Shown here piece after piece: positions 20,201-32,636 of a stretch of DNA of 64,000 nt. The stretch comes from Rhinopomastus cyanomelas. Its lineage: Eukaryota; Chordata; Aves; Bucerotiformes; Rhinopomastidae. The stretch's first letter is position 1, and each line of letters opens with the position of its first letter. A program made the translations under genes and the position numbers. The notes under the pieces are model-generated. The model was not told the origin of the DNA. It worked only from the letters and a program-made list of their open reading frames with translations, and did no database searches. Location: NCBI GenBank assembly GCA_013400115.1, contig VXBP01002421.1:1-64000 (forward strand). Direction: 5' to 3'.

Positions 20201-21018
20201 CTGCGTGTTAAGCATCTTACAGGCACAGCTGCACGTTGCTGAGAGGTCTGTTGTCCTTTGCTTCTTAAAACAGCAGGGCAGGATCTCAAAATTTTCCGCA
20301 AGCAGAGTCTTGATGACCTGCCAATACCTACTGAAGTGTAGCTCATTCCTGCTTGAAACTGGGCTGAGCAGCACACGAGCCCGAACACCGGCTTTGCCGG
20401 CTTACCCTGCCATTGTGCAGCCGACCTCTGCCTGCTGCCAACAGTTAACTTCCCAGAGCAGAGAAGGTCTAAGTAAAATACTTCGGAACAGCAGGGTCTG
20501 TGTCCACGTAAGACCTTCAGCTCTGGGAGCCCTGAGTAACAGAAGGAGCTCCCTGGCTGCTTCGAAGGGTTGTGCAAAATAGGACTAAGGAAAACCGCAG
20601 ACACAGAATTGTTGGTGATTTTTGTTTTATTGTGTAGAGTCTGCTTCCCAAGGGCAATTTTTTCAGGGATGAGCATATTGAAAGGGTTACACTGGAGTGA
20701 TTCTAATTTCCACGTCAGCAGAGGCAACTCTTTGATTTGGGCAGAATAATAAAAACAATACAGTATGTTACTTGATCAACTGCTTTGTAATCTTATTTCT
20801 AAACAAACTGGATGACCTACACTGCCTTTCTAGATACCTCCACAACCCCTTTCACCAGAGAATTTACCAGCTCCCGAAGAAGTTTCTTCTCATCACCCTC
20901 AATATGACAATACAAGATCAAGCCTGTTTGGTGCAGTGTGAGCCAGTGAACATGTGAACAGCACTTGCATCAAGTGTACAAAGCGTTGCACGTGTCTTGT
21001 CACATCTTATATGTGATT
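17241..21018. other. No gene recognised
   Basis: About 3.8 kb of unique sequence. Long open frames around 20176-20727 on both strands begin at non-ATG codons and resemble no family. No repeat was recognised. Confidence 0.55.
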
Positions 21019-21296
21019 CAATAGGGCATGTAATGATAGGATGAGGAGTAATGGACTTAACCTGAAAAAGGGTAGATTTAGGGTAGACATCAGGAAGAAG
21101 TTCTTTAAAATGGGAGTGGTGATCACTGGAATGGGTTGCCTAGAGAGGTGGTTAAAGCTCCGTCCCTGGAGGCATTCAAAGTTAGGCTGGGTGGGGCTCT
21201 GGGCAATCTGGTCTAGTGAGTGATGTCCCTGCTTGTTGCAGGGAGGTTGAACTAGATGACCTTTGGAGGTTCCTTCCAATCCTATGATTCTGTGTA
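21019..21296 (+). mobile_element. CR1 3'-end fragment
   Basis: The ORF2 terminus (K-K-G-R-F-R-V-D-I-R-K-K-F-F, then G-L-P-R-E-V-like positions in broken frame) is followed by GATGTCCCTGCTTGTTGCAG, GGTTCCTTCCAATCC and TATGATTCTGTG. Subfamily as in galliform-type CR1 with the L-x-A-L-x-N-L-V end. Confidence 0.9.
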
Positions 21297-24200
21297 TGAT
21301 AAAATGCTATCCCTATTTTACCTGACCACTAAAGAAGGTTGAAAGAAAAAAGGGTACTTGGCTGAAACACAACAGGGGCAGAGTAATGTAATTTTTTGCA
21401 TCTTCCACTTTCTTTTCTATGTTTATTAAACAGTGAGCTTCCACCACACCATCTAGATTAAATTATTTGGTTCAAACCAACAACAACTTCTTTATCCAAC
21501 GTTATCCATTCTCATACTTCTTGACACCTCAGCATCCTGATTAGGATGAAGAGGAGTTCTAAGTAATTTTATTCAGAAATAAAATACTGGCTTGTGAGAC
21601 TGCCTCTTAAGAATTTATAAAACACATTTGGATTAAGCTGAGGGAGCTTTCCACAAAACTGATATGGTCTGTTGTGAAAGACTACATAATACAAGGACAG
21701 ATAAGAAGACTACATAAAAGAAGAAGAGAAGAAGAAATACGTACTTCATACCGTAAATATGAAGTAGTAAAGCAAATGAACCTCCTGACTTGGACACTCC
21801 TAAAAGCTGCCTATCTGTTGCCTCTGCTTCTTACCTGAGGATTCAGCTTCTGAGCACAGATGACATCTCTGCCCTTCCAGATGGGGTGTGCAGCATGTTT
21901 CTTCTAGGGCAGGTTTTGATTTCCTTCCAGTATGGCAGTGGCTTCCATTAGGAACTTACATGCCAAGTTGTCACATGTGTTCTTTATTGCAAAGAAAGGG
22001 GCTCCTTTTCAGAAAGCACTACAGAAGTGTTCTAAAAAGCTAGGTTTGTGTTAGGTACAACTAATTTCCTCTTGTAACCATTTCATTTGCTTGTATTGGC
22101 TGCACCAGCCCAGGGAGGATATAATTCCTTCAGTTTTTGCACCATTAAAATCCATGCTTTAAGAAACTTGGGTATATGATAACAACTTGTCCTGAACTCC
22201 TGGAAGCTGAAGGCCCCCAAAATGTGAGGTTACATTAAAAATATCATGGCACTTTCTTTTTTGGTCAGAAGACAGATTTTCTTTTCTCCGCTGAGAATTT
22301 GGAGTATTTAAGATATGGCCATTTAATATCATCAGGATTTTTTCAAGATCAAGAATGTGTGCTTACCTGCTGAGCGCGTAGAGGAGTTAGGCAATGTACC
22401 TGTTCTCATTGTGCTGGGAATTCCAGTGATGCTGAATGTCAAGTGACGAGCCCCATGGGACACCACTCTAAAATGATGCTGCCTTTATGGGTCCTTCCTA
22501 TTTCTTCAGTGAGGCATAAGGTTTCAAATAATGAAAGAAATGAGATGAGTGTTAGCCTGGCATGTGGAACCAAATGTATGCCTTCTCTGGCAGCTCGTGT
22601 CCCTCTCACGCATTGGAAAATGACCTACTGAGCATAGGTCTTGTCCATCAAAGAGCTAGATGCCTTGAAGTGTATAAAGGCAACCTGGAGCTGAAAGGTG
22701 ATCACGTGGCAAAAGCTGGACAGGCTTCACCCTTTCTTCTTTCATCTTATAGCACTCTGTTTGGGCTTCTCTGGGACCAGTGGCAAGTAAGCACATGCCT
22801 GTAAACGCCGCTTAGTGCTGGCTGGTATTGCCTGAACTTGTAGCGTTGCAGAACGGGAATTCCACAAGGTACAGAGGGCTTGCTGTGTTTTTTCTGCCTT
22901 CTTGAAAAGCCTGGCCTTCAGAGAGGCATTGGTCCAGGTGAGCTTTCCTTCCTGCCCTTGCCTACAGAGCTGTTTTCTGCTTAGGTCACAGACCGGCGTG
23001 AAGACCTCAGGCCTGCCAGATTGCGAGCTGGCCCAGTGAGAGAGAGAGAGAGAGATGAGAGCACCAAGTACTGTCGAAACCGTGCTCCCACCCTGCCTGA
23101 AACTGGCTGTTTCTGTTTCTCTGATAACAAACAGTGCACCAGTGAGTGCTGTCTTGGGACCGCTTTTGTCAGAGGGTGCAGACCTTGCCAGAGAATTTTG
23201 GGATCCTGTTCTGAGAATGTGAAAGGCTGTCAGCTTATATAAAGTCTTATGCAAGAAATTATTCTAGGGAGAATTCAAAGCTGATTTTTAACTCCCACCT
23301 GTGGCTATCCATTACATTTTGCCTACATGTTCTTTCCATGCCTTTTTTTATTCTTTAGTGAACTTAATACCTAAGCTGCTGAGCACATTAGTAATGCCTG
23401 ACTGCAGCCCCTAGCCCCAGTGCTTCCACGCCACAGCTCTGCTATTACAGAAGGGGAATATCTTTGGCTCAACTGCTCTGTGGCCAGGAAACACCCTCTC
23501 ATTAATATCTTCTACTGACCAGCAATTACTAGGTTGCTTTACGCTATGAGACAAGCAGAAGACTCTTCTGTGGTATCTGGCCTATCTGCTATCTGATATT
23601 TATAGTTCTACCTTGCTAGAAATAAGCTTGCAGTAGAATTTGTCTCAGTGCAAGTTATTGGTGAACCTAGTTTTGGGCCAGCATGGCCACTGCAGGCTTG
23701 AGTGAATGATTGCAGTCTGGGGGCCTGCTGCACCCCCAGTTTGGGATGTCAGGTGCTTGGAGGTTATTGGAAGTCAGTAGCTTGAAGGGAGTGGTGTTTC
23801 CTCACTGTGAAAGCAGGCCCATAGGAACATGCATCAAGGCCTTGGGTGCACCAGGGAGCACCTTAGAGGAGACACAGGAGCACAAGAGACAGCTGTTGCT
23901 AGTGCTTTCTGAGCCTGCTTTCATCAGGACAGCTTGATACTGATACGGATCCGTAGGATCTCTGCTCTCCGAGCTGTCGCCTGTCTTGTGCCATACACTA
24001 AATTGAACTGATTGTGTACAGTGATGGTACCTTTTTGTGCTTGTGGTCTAACTGGATGGTGTTGTACTGTACCAGTGAAGCACACACGTCTACGTAACAG
24101 CTTTTGAGACTGGGGCTTAGTGTATAGTCTAATTTATGTTTACTCTCCTGCATACTTCAAATGTCTGAAGGATGGATTGCATTGAATACTGATTTTCTTT

Positions 24201-26606
24201 CTTTGGTTTATGTGTTTGGAAGGACCTGCCTCCCAGGACAGTTAGTGACAGGGTACTGTATGCTTAACCTTCACGTCACTCTGAAGAAACTGCTGATGTT
24301 TCTGTAGTAGTTACACACAAATACTGCACTGCTGCTGGGAGAGGCAGCTCTGGGCTCAGCATGTCCTAATGATCAGAAGCAACTCACACTTGCACCTTTC
24401 AATTTAACAGCAGAGCATTAGTTCAGATATGTTCTGAAAGAAAGAGACTTGCACTCAGGTTCCTACAACACTATTTATTCTTGCTCCTTGGAGGTGTCTT
24501 GTGTGGCTGTTCACCACAGGTCTGCGTAACAAGTGCCTAAGCAAAAGTGGCTAACAGGTAGAGAACACAAATGGAAAAAAATTCAAGCATTTCTGCTGGC
24601 AAGCTAAACCTAAGTATTGTGCTTACCTGGTGTAGGAATGGAAGATTGCAGTGTGACTCAGATCACATATACAGCTGAGGCTGAGAAGATGCAGCTAAAA
24701 ATGTCAATTTTGGGTTCAGTCAGAGAACTGAAAATAATTGTAAGGCATTGCTGACCCACAGTTATTTGATAAATAATATAAATGATAATGATTACCCTTG
24801 GTATGATAAATCAGTTCAGGAGCTCTTTCACGAATCATTGTTAAATCAGGGTAAAGGAAACTTAATCAGATTAAATAATTTTCTACCAGATGCAGAGAGT
24901 GATTGTAAATCTAAATCAATAAGCTTAAATTAGTCTTTTAATTTGGTTGCTTTAATTGCATAATTTGGTATTCATGTTTTCCCAAATCAAGGGCTGTGAC
25001 GTATGTTTGTTTGCTTGGTGTCATCGTTTACACAAAAAGCGTGGGTTTTATTTGTTAGCTAGTAAGGCTGTCCTGTAGGTTTGGATACTTAAGCCATTAT
25101 ATAAAAACACTACTTTGCATTTGGTCATTCCCATCGCAGCAGATTTAGGAAAAGGTGAGTGATGCGGTTTGCTTTTACGGCAAAATTAACTTTCTGCTGA
25201 CCATTTGGATCAAGTTAATGTTGGAGGAGACTGAAGCACAGACTCATAGATTGGAAAACATCACTCTGAATTGTTTCTAGTATGATGCAATGTCATTTTC
25301 ACGGTGAACAAGTTTAGAGATCTTTAGTAAAAGTTCCACTATACAGAATTCTGGATAACAGCAGTGAATGTGCCAATATAGAAACTCTGTAGGTGCTGAC
25401 ATTTGAATGAATAGAAGCTTTAATTCAGGAAATGGTTTGTTGTACTTTTACAAATGAAGTGGGTCTTTCTATAAAAAAAATTAACTTGTTTAACTAGTTA
25501 TGAAAGCTCACTGATTTAATAAGTGACAGTTTTCAATTGCTAAATGTATAGTAGGATAATTAATTATTAATATTTTTAGTTTTAATATCATTTGAGTTCT
25601 AAAATAGGTTCTGTTTCAAAGTACAATAACATAATCAGAGAAAGATTTAACCAAAATGAAAACCTGTAGTCTAATACTACAATGAATTAATTTTTCTCTA
25701 TCTTTTAAAATTACTTTTTTACAAACTGAAGCTTGAAAAAACTCAAACAAACTGCCTCCTTAAATACACATATTGCTGAAATAAAAGAAAACAGCAAGAA
25801 GTCAGTACTGATAAGAACAAATTGCTGTGGGTGCTTTGGAGTAAGAGCTCAAGTTCCTAATGGCAGTAGAAATCTAGTTTTCCTTCATGTTGAAACTAAT
25901 TTAAGGGGTTTATTTATTGCTTGCCTGTACTTTAAATTATCACATTGTATTTAAACTCTGTGCAGGAGATTAGTATTTAACTGGTGTTCAATGTATACAT
26001 GTTCTGGATGGGGACTTCACACGTTGCTAGATCCTATCCCTGTCCACACAGCCTGAGCATACCTGTGGCAGGGGGCATTGGGATGTGCACTGCTGGTGGC
26101 CAGCCCACCTGTTCTTACTTTCATGGAAGCAGTAGTCTGGTGAAGTTCGAAGCCATGCATCTTGTATGATTAGTCAGGTATGTAAACACCTTAAAAACTG
26201 AAGAGTCATGTAGCCTTTTCTAAAAAAACCCCTAAATATTCAGTAAGTCTAGATTCTGCGGCACTTCTGTCACAAAGATGTTGAATTGGCAGGGAAAAGC
26301 CTTGGTTTGCATTGTTTGCTTCATTTAATTCTTCCCTCTGCTATTTCTAATGTTACCTTTTTAGCTTTGGTCGAAGAAAACGGTGAAGCATTTATTCTTT
26401 AGGTCTTAAGGATCTATAAGTCAACCAAGCCCATAAATGCAGAACCCTCCTGTGTAAAGAAAGTCAGCCCTTCTCACTGTAGAAACATGGACTTCTTCAG
26501 CGAGGCATCCAAACCAGGGAATCAGGAGGTTTGGTTCATCCAAAAGAATACTGAAAAGCAACTTTGTAAAATAATATAAAAAATTGTGGGTTAAAAAACC
26601 ATTTTC
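21297..26606. other. No gene recognised
   Basis: About 5.3 kb. It holds an (AG)n run at 23038-23055 and two AT-rich blocks, 24750-24960 and 25440-25720, with clustered TAAT/ATTA cores. A TATATAA at 23236-23242 has no convincing gene on either side. No mobile element was recognised. Confidence 0.55.
23038..23055. repeat. (AG)n microsatellite
   Basis: Uninterrupted GA dinucleotides. Confidence 0.9.
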
Positions 26607-27198
26607 GTGAACTGAAAAAACCCCACTTCTCAGTCTCTATCACTTCAAGAGTACAGCTGCATGAATACCAAGTGTCATTTATAGGATGGATGAGAATCAA
26701 ATGCTGCAAGATCAGTTTTAAGACATTCAGTAATACTCTGTGGAAAAGGATGTGGTTCAAAATCATCAGATTATAGTAACCAGTGTGGAGCAAGGAAACG
26801 TACCTCACCAGTAGCATGGTTAGAAAGTGTGACAGTTCTTCGCCCAAAAGAGACAGAAAAGTCTGTTCCAGCCACTACTCTACCTCTTTTGGAAGGAAGA
26901 GAAAAATATACACCCACTGAATAAAAATCCATGTATTTCTCTTGCAAAGATTCTGCAATTATCTGTTCCTGCCTTCTATTATTTTTTTAATACTGGAAGC
27001 CATGAGTGAGCATCATACAGCAAATCACAATTTGTCAGATTTGTTGAGCTCCATTACAGAACCTCATGAACGTTTGACTACTAAAAATATCTGCAAGTGT
27101 AATTACTGTTTTAAAAGGAATAAGAGAACATTAGGGATTGGAAGAGACCTCAAATGATCATCTAGTCCAATCCCGCCACCACAGCAGGATCACCTGGA
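26607..27198 (-). repeat. Right arm of the 0.6-kb inverted duplication
   Basis: Reverse-complement partner of 16648-17240. The arm ends at 27198 inside a minus-strand CR1, at a point where that CR1 has lost about 100 bp of its 3' region; the left arm retains a further short piece of that CR1 segment (16618-16647). Confidence 0.93.
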
Positions 27199-27987
27199 GC
27201 TAATACACCCTCGACATGAAGAAGTTCCTTCTCATATTGATGTGGAACCTCCTCTGTTCCAGCTTACACCTGTTGCCCCTTGTCCTGTCATTGGGTGTCA
27301 CTGAGCAGAGCCTGGCTCCATCCTCCTGACACTCACCCTTTCCATATTTATGAACATTAATGAGGTCACCCCTCAGTCTCCTTTTCTCCAACCTGAAGAG
27401 ACCCTTAGCCTTTCCTCATAAGGGAAATGTTCTACTCCATCATCTTTGTGGCTCTGCACTGGACTCTCTCTAGAAGTTCTGTGTCTTTCAAGAACTGAGG
27501 GACACAATACTCCAGATGTGGTCTCACCAGGGCTGAGAAGAGTGGGAGAACTTCTCTAGATCTGCTAAACACTTCCTTTCTGTTCCACCCCAGGATACCA
27601 TTGGCCTTCTTGGCCACAAGGGCCCATTGCTGGCTCATGGTCATCCTGCTGGCCACCAGCACCCTCAAGTCCCTTTCTCCTGTGCTGCTCTCCAACAGGT
27701 CAGTCCTCAACCTATACTGGTGTCTGCAGTTGTTCTTGCCCAGATGCAAGACTTTACACTTACCATTGTTACAGTTCATTAAAGTTCTCTCTGCCCATCT
27801 TTCTAACCTGTCCAGGTCCATCTGAATGGCAGCACAGCCTGGTGCTGTGTCAACCACTCCTCCCAGGTTTGTGTCATCAGCAAACTTCCTGATAGTACAC
27901 TCCAGTCCCTCATCCAAGTCATTAATAAATGTATTGTATAGTACTGGTCCCAGTACCAACTCCTGGGGGACTCCACTAGATACAGGC
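27124..27987 (-). mobile_element. CR1 3' half with RT C-terminus
   Basis: A minus-strand open frame of 186 codons (27992-27432) covers G-V-P-Q-E-L-V-L-G-P, R-K-F-A-D-D-T-N-L-G-G, L-H-L-G-K-N-N and L-L-E-R-V-Q-C-R-A-T-K-M. It is followed by M-E-K-R-R-L-R-G-D-L-I in another frame (27391-27200). RT F-A-D-D is kept. About 100 bp near 27198 are missing compared with CR1 relatives in this window. Confidence 0.93.
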
Positions 27988-28594
27988 CTCAATTATTCTG
28001 TTGTCTTTATTATTCTAATTGTGAAGTCCTGTAGTAGAATTATCTTGTATGGTGTACTCTGACCTTTGACAATGCCATATGACTTCACTATTGTATTATA
28101 ATCTTTGTCTCAGCAAATACGGGATGCTGTCAAGTTACAAAAATTACATTTACGGTAAAAAATTGCATACTGAGAGAAATGCTCAAATTTGGCCATATAT
28201 TAAGCTCCTTTTTCATGTTGTTCCTAAAATTCTGAAGAATTCATCTATGAAGATTACTTATTTTTGTCTAGCAATGAAGAGATTCTTTTTTGTCCAACCT
28301 CAAGGTGAAGGAATTACAAGGAATTTTGTAATTCCTTCTAAATGTTAGATTTGTGGGCTGCTATCCAAGGTAGCGTCAATCAATCGATCCTGATTCCAAA
28401 GGATACACCACATAAAATGGAAATTGGCTGCATCTTTTCTTCAATGCAGCATACATCAGTGCAGGTGAGCCTTTAACTACATGGCACTCTTAAGCCTGAC
28501 TGTGGTTTCATTAATTATTCACAAACATTCACGTAAGTGTAACAATCACTTCAGTTTATAGATTTAGGAAGGATATTTTTGGCCTGAGGAAGAG
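27988..28594. other. No gene recognised
   Basis: Unique AT-rich sequence. An 89-codon open frame at 28079-28348 shows no family features. Confidence 0.5.
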
Positions 28595-28625
28595 TTTTTG
28601 TCATAGGATCATAGGATCATAGGAT
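28595..28625 (-). repeat. (ATCATAGG)n, CR1-tail-like octamers
   Basis: Three tandem copies of CATAGGAT, equivalent to degenerate CR1 octamers on the minus strand. No CR1 body is clear beside them. Confidence 0.6.
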
Positions 28626-28849
28626 GTCATCATGCTAAGAGATAGGACCTCCAGTCTTTCCTCAATAACCGTTGTGGCAGATACTAAACAATAAGCAGAA
28701 ACACACTCTGTAAATGACAAGCCTACAGCCTCAGTGAGCTGAAGGGTCTGTACCAAACTGGCCTATCCCCCACGCCACGTTCAAGGGAAAAGTCCACAGT
28801 GTGGCAATGAAATCACAGTGCTGAATGATTTCAGGGTATTATGGGATGG

Positions 28850-29160
28850 ATTCTGTGAGAAAGGATCATCAAAGGTCATCTAGTCCATCCCTCCTGCAGT
28901 GAGTAGGGACTTCATGAACTGAATCAGGTTTCTCAGAGCCTCATCCAAATTAACCTTGAAAGTTTCTAGGGATGAGACATCTATCACCAATTTGGGCAAC
29001 CTGGTCCAGTGTTTGATCACATTCACTGTAAAAAAGTCTTTCTTTTATCTAATCTAAATCTTGTCTATTTTAGTTTAGAACCACTATGATATAATTGTTA
29101 GAATTATTATAATGTAACCTATGATACTATCTAGGTCTACCTAGTCACAAAAGCCTCAGT
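28850..29160 (-). mobile_element. Old CR1 3' fragment
   Basis: GGTCATCTAGTCCATCCCTC, CTGCAGTGAGTAGGGA and GGGCAACCTGGTCCAGTGTT are in CR1 minus-strand order, strongly diverged. Confidence 0.75.
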
Positions 29161-29167
29161 CTGATAA

Positions 29168-30240
29168 AATCATAGAATCATAGGAATTGGAAGGGACCTC
29201 AAAAGTTCATCCAGTCCAATCTCCCTGACACAGCAGGATCACCTAGACCAAGTCACACAGGAACACATCCAGGTGGGTCTTCAACATCTCCAGTGAAGGA
29301 GACTCCACAACCTCCCTGGATAACCTGTTCCAGTGCTCTGTCGCCCTTACTGTGAAGAAGTTCCTATGTTCCAGCTTACACCCATTGTCCCTTGTCCTAT
29401 CGCTAGAAGACATTGAGAAGAGCCTGGCTCCATCCTCCTGACACTCACCCTTCAAATATTTATAGACATGAATGAGGTCACCCCTCAGTCTCCTCTCCTC
29501 CAAGCTAAAGAGATCCAGCTTCCCCAGTTTTCCTCATAAGGGAGGTGCTCCACTTCCTTCATCGTCCTTGTTGCCCTACGCTGGACTCCCTCCAGCAGCT
29601 CCACATCCCTCTTGAACTGAGGGGCCCAGAACTGGGCACAATATTCCAGATGTATTTTCACCAGTGTAGAACAGAGGTGGAGAAGAACCTCTCTCGATCT
29701 GCTAATCACTCCCCTTGTAGTTTAAAGCCATCTGAATGAGCCCTGCCAACTCCTGGCCCAGAACCCTTTTTCTCCTCTGAGATAAACCTCTCCAAGTGGA
29801 CATGTAAGATCTGGTGTCGTATAGTACCAGCCATTATTAAAGATCCAAAGCCCTGCCTCTAACACCAGTCTCGTAGCCAGGCATTAACAGACTGAGTCCT
29901 CCTATTCCAGCCCGTATCCTCTCCCCAAAATGGAAGTAATAAAGAAAATACAGTTTGTGCCCCAGACTCTTTTACCAAACGTCCCAAGGCCTTGTAGTGT
30001 TTCTTCATTCCCCTCAGGCTACGGAACACAGCTTCCTCCCCACCTGTCTGGAAGATCAGCAGTGGGTAATAGTCAGCTGATCTCACCAGGTTAGGGAGCA
30101 TCCTAGTGATACCCCTGATTCGGGCTCCAGGTAGACTGCAGACTTCCCTGTGATGGGGGTCAGCTCTGCATATTGGGCCCTCAGTCCCTTTTAGGAGCGA
30201 GGTGGTGACTGTAACTTGGTCATCCTCTGCTTCCGCATTG
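29168..30240 (-). mobile_element. Internally deleted CR1: ORF1 joined to ORF2 C-terminus
   Basis: Minus-strand order: the ORF1 C-terminal half (30240-29713), then directly the last part of ORF2 (29712-29243) with L-E-Y-C-A-Q-F-W-A-P-Q and L-L-E-G-V-Q-R-R-A-T-R-T, then the 3' UTR and tail ATCATAGAATCATAG (29168 side). The whole endonuclease and RT are missing at the join near 29712. Confidence 0.85.
29713..30240 (-). pseudogene. CR1 ORF1 remnant, SGNH-esterase-like part
   Basis: Minus-strand K-G-T-E-G-P-I-C-R-A-D-P-H-H-R, then S-L-P-G-A-R, Y-Y-P-L-L-I-F-Q-T-G and A-W-L-R-D-W-C. It parallels the ORF1 at 53465-54437 in order and spacing. Frameshifts and stops are present. CR1 ORF1 proteins are known to carry an esterase-like domain; the catalytic GDS block is not preserved here. 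Confidence 0.8.
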
Positions 30241-30352
30241 GCCCCGTTTGGGTTTTTTTTGTTTGTTTGTGTGTGAGGGTGTTTTTGGGTTGTTTTGCCC
30301 CCTGGCGCCTGGAGCGGCTAGCACTCTCACTGCTGCTTGCCTTCTGAGTGTG
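30241..30352. repeat. T/G-rich tract between two CR1s
   Basis: GTTTGGGTTTTTTTTGTTTG and following, inside what should be more upstream ORF1. Possibly an insertion or slippage expansion. Confidence 0.5.
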
Positions 30353-30912
30353 ACTGTATTCGGCACTGGTCAGACTGCACCTGCAGTGTTGTGTTCAGTT
30401 CTGGGCCCCTCAGTTTAAGAGGGATGTTGAGGTGCTGGAACGGGTCCAAAGAAGGGCAACGCGATTGGTAAAGGGGCTGGAGGATCAGCCCTATGAGGAG
30501 AGGCTGAGGGAGCTGGGTTTGTTTAGTCTGGAAAAGAGGAGGCTCAGGGGTGACCTTATCGCTGTCTATAACTATCTGAAGGGTGGTTGTAGTCAGGCAG
30601 GGGTTGGTCTTTTCTCCCTGGCCACTGGAGACAGGACAAGGGGTCACAGTCTTAAGCTCCATAAGGGGAGGTTTAGACTTGACATTAGGAAAAGATTTTT
30701 CACTGAAAGAGTGATCCGGTTTTGGAATGGGCTGCCCACAGAGGTGGTTGAGTCGCCGTCCCTGGAGGTGTTCAAGGTTAGGCTGGATGAGGTGCTGAGT
30801 GGCATGATCTAGATGTTAGATGTTAGGATTACTTGGTTTATTTGGATTTAGGTTGGACTGGATGATCTTTAAGGTCTTTTCCAACCTTATCATTACTGTG
30901 ATACTGCGATAC
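30353..30912 (+). mobile_element. CR1, ATTACTGTG-tail subfamily, 5'-truncated
   Basis: The 126-codon frame at 30432-30812 is intact to the natural ORF2 stop (L-E-R-V-Q-R-R-A-T-R-L-V to V-L-S-G-M-I). The 3' UTR has GATGTTAGATGTTAGG and the tail ATTACTGTGATACTGCGATA. Better preserved twin of 13263-13778. It lies against, or inside, the ORF1 remnant of the minus-strand CR1. Confidence 0.93.
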
Positions 30913-32636
30913 TTCTGGTTTCGCCTCCCTTAAAGGGCCTGGGTCTGCAACCCCCACGGCCCAGCTTTTCCCTCAAGAGATCCCGACCCTCAGCATCTGC
31001 TTCCTGGCTCCCCTGAGCTCTCCCATTGACGGAACCCACAGATCACCCAGAAACTTTGATAAAATATAGTTTGGGACCAGCATTCTCGCTGCTGCGTGCG
31101 GTCTCGTCTGTGTTTCAGACTTGATGTATGTTTCATACCAGATCTCTCAGATCAGGATAAGCCTGTTTGGATATACAATATCAGAAGCTCATTGGAGTAG
31201 CACCAACTAGACTGTGTTCAGGCTGCAAGGCCTCCTAGCCTATTTCTCCTTCACTCTGCCTGTCAGATACATGGGGGGGTGGTGAAAAGTTTTCTTTTGA
31301 GGGAATCTTTATTGTAGAAGCTTCTGTGGCCAGGCCAGTGCTGATCAGAGCAAGAATTAATTTGACTTGCCCTGCGTTTCTCTCTGCATGCCTTTACTGC
31401 TTGCAAATGCAAAGGCGGGAACGAGAAAATAGGAAAGTAACTGAATGTAGTAATGCAGAAACGAAATGGAGAAGAACTCAGAAAACATTCTTCTTTAAGG
31501 AGGCAAAGCTCAGCTAATCAATCTGTTTTGCACAACAAAAGAACTGGCATTTCTCAGTTACATTCATAAAACTTCCCTCCCAGCTGACATTGATTTAAAG
31601 ATGAAATCAGTACGTTCACCTACATGAGACAGCTAGAAGAGTACATACTCACGGTGATGGGAAATGTTAAGCTAAAAAGGAAAGCACTGTTACTAAGATT
31701 TAAATCCAGCAAGACGAAGATGTAGAATAAGTACTAAGACTACAATCAGTAATCAAATGTGAAAAAATGCATCGTAGTGCAGAGGACAAGGGAATTGCTA
31801 TCCGTTTTTAACAGCTGACATGCCCACAGATACAGCCCCTGAAACGCTACCTATGAGTGTTTGCAGGGCCAGGGATGTGTTGTGGATTAGCCTCAGCAGG
31901 CAGCTGCTTGGTACCTTCCCAGTGGGAGAGAATAAAAAGGATGACATTGAGTAAATCTGGGGGTTGACATAAGGACGGGGTAAAAAAACCCCAAAAGCTC
32001 TGTGTGCAAGCAAAGCAGAATGAGGAATCCATTCCCTATTTCCATTGGCAGGCAGGTGTCCACTCCTTTTCGTCTTTGGGAAATCAGGGCTTCATCTTGT
32101 GTTACAATTCCTTGGCTAGTCTGTACTAGCAAATGAGTTTTGGGCACATTCACCTTCCCAGAGCAGACATTATTCACTGGACAGCTAATGTCCTTTTGTC
32201 AGCAGTCCATAGTTAGAACAGTTCTGCAGCTGTCACTTGTCATGCGTTAACCAAGGCTGAATCTAGCACAGTCCTGGAAAAGGGTTTCTCTAATATTAGT
32301 ATGTTTGGTTCTGACGAGACCATTTGCTGCATCCCCGTGTTATTTTCTTTTTAAAGGAGGTCATCTTTGCTGTCACGTAGTTTCAAACCATTAGTGCCTG
32401 TATGAAGATTAAATAACTATCTTAGCAGTGATTTGGTTTCCTGTTGCATAATAGTTCTCCACTGAGAAGTTGATCTGGCTCATTACTTTGTTTCCTATTG
32501 AAGATGACTGTAGGTAAATGAGAATGGTGGAGGAGAAATGGAACTCTGTAAGTGTTTTTAAAGTACCTAACACTTACACTTCTGAAATCCCATCGTAATT
32601 CCTAAAGAGAGTTTTACATCAGCTGCTTCTGCTCCT
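30913..32636. other. No gene recognised
   Basis: The first about 120 bp may be further diverged CR1 ORF1. The rest is unique and no family resemblance was found. Confidence 0.5.

Noticed and set aside
20176..20727. Overlapping open frames of 183 and 132 codons on opposite strands
   Set aside because: Both start at non-ATG codons, overlap each other antisense and show no family signature.
22742..23254. 170-codon minus-strand open frame near a TATATAA
   Set aside because: It begins at TTG with no internal ATG, contains simple-repeat-derived serine/leucine, and has no recognisable domain. The TATA-like string is common in AT-rich DNA.
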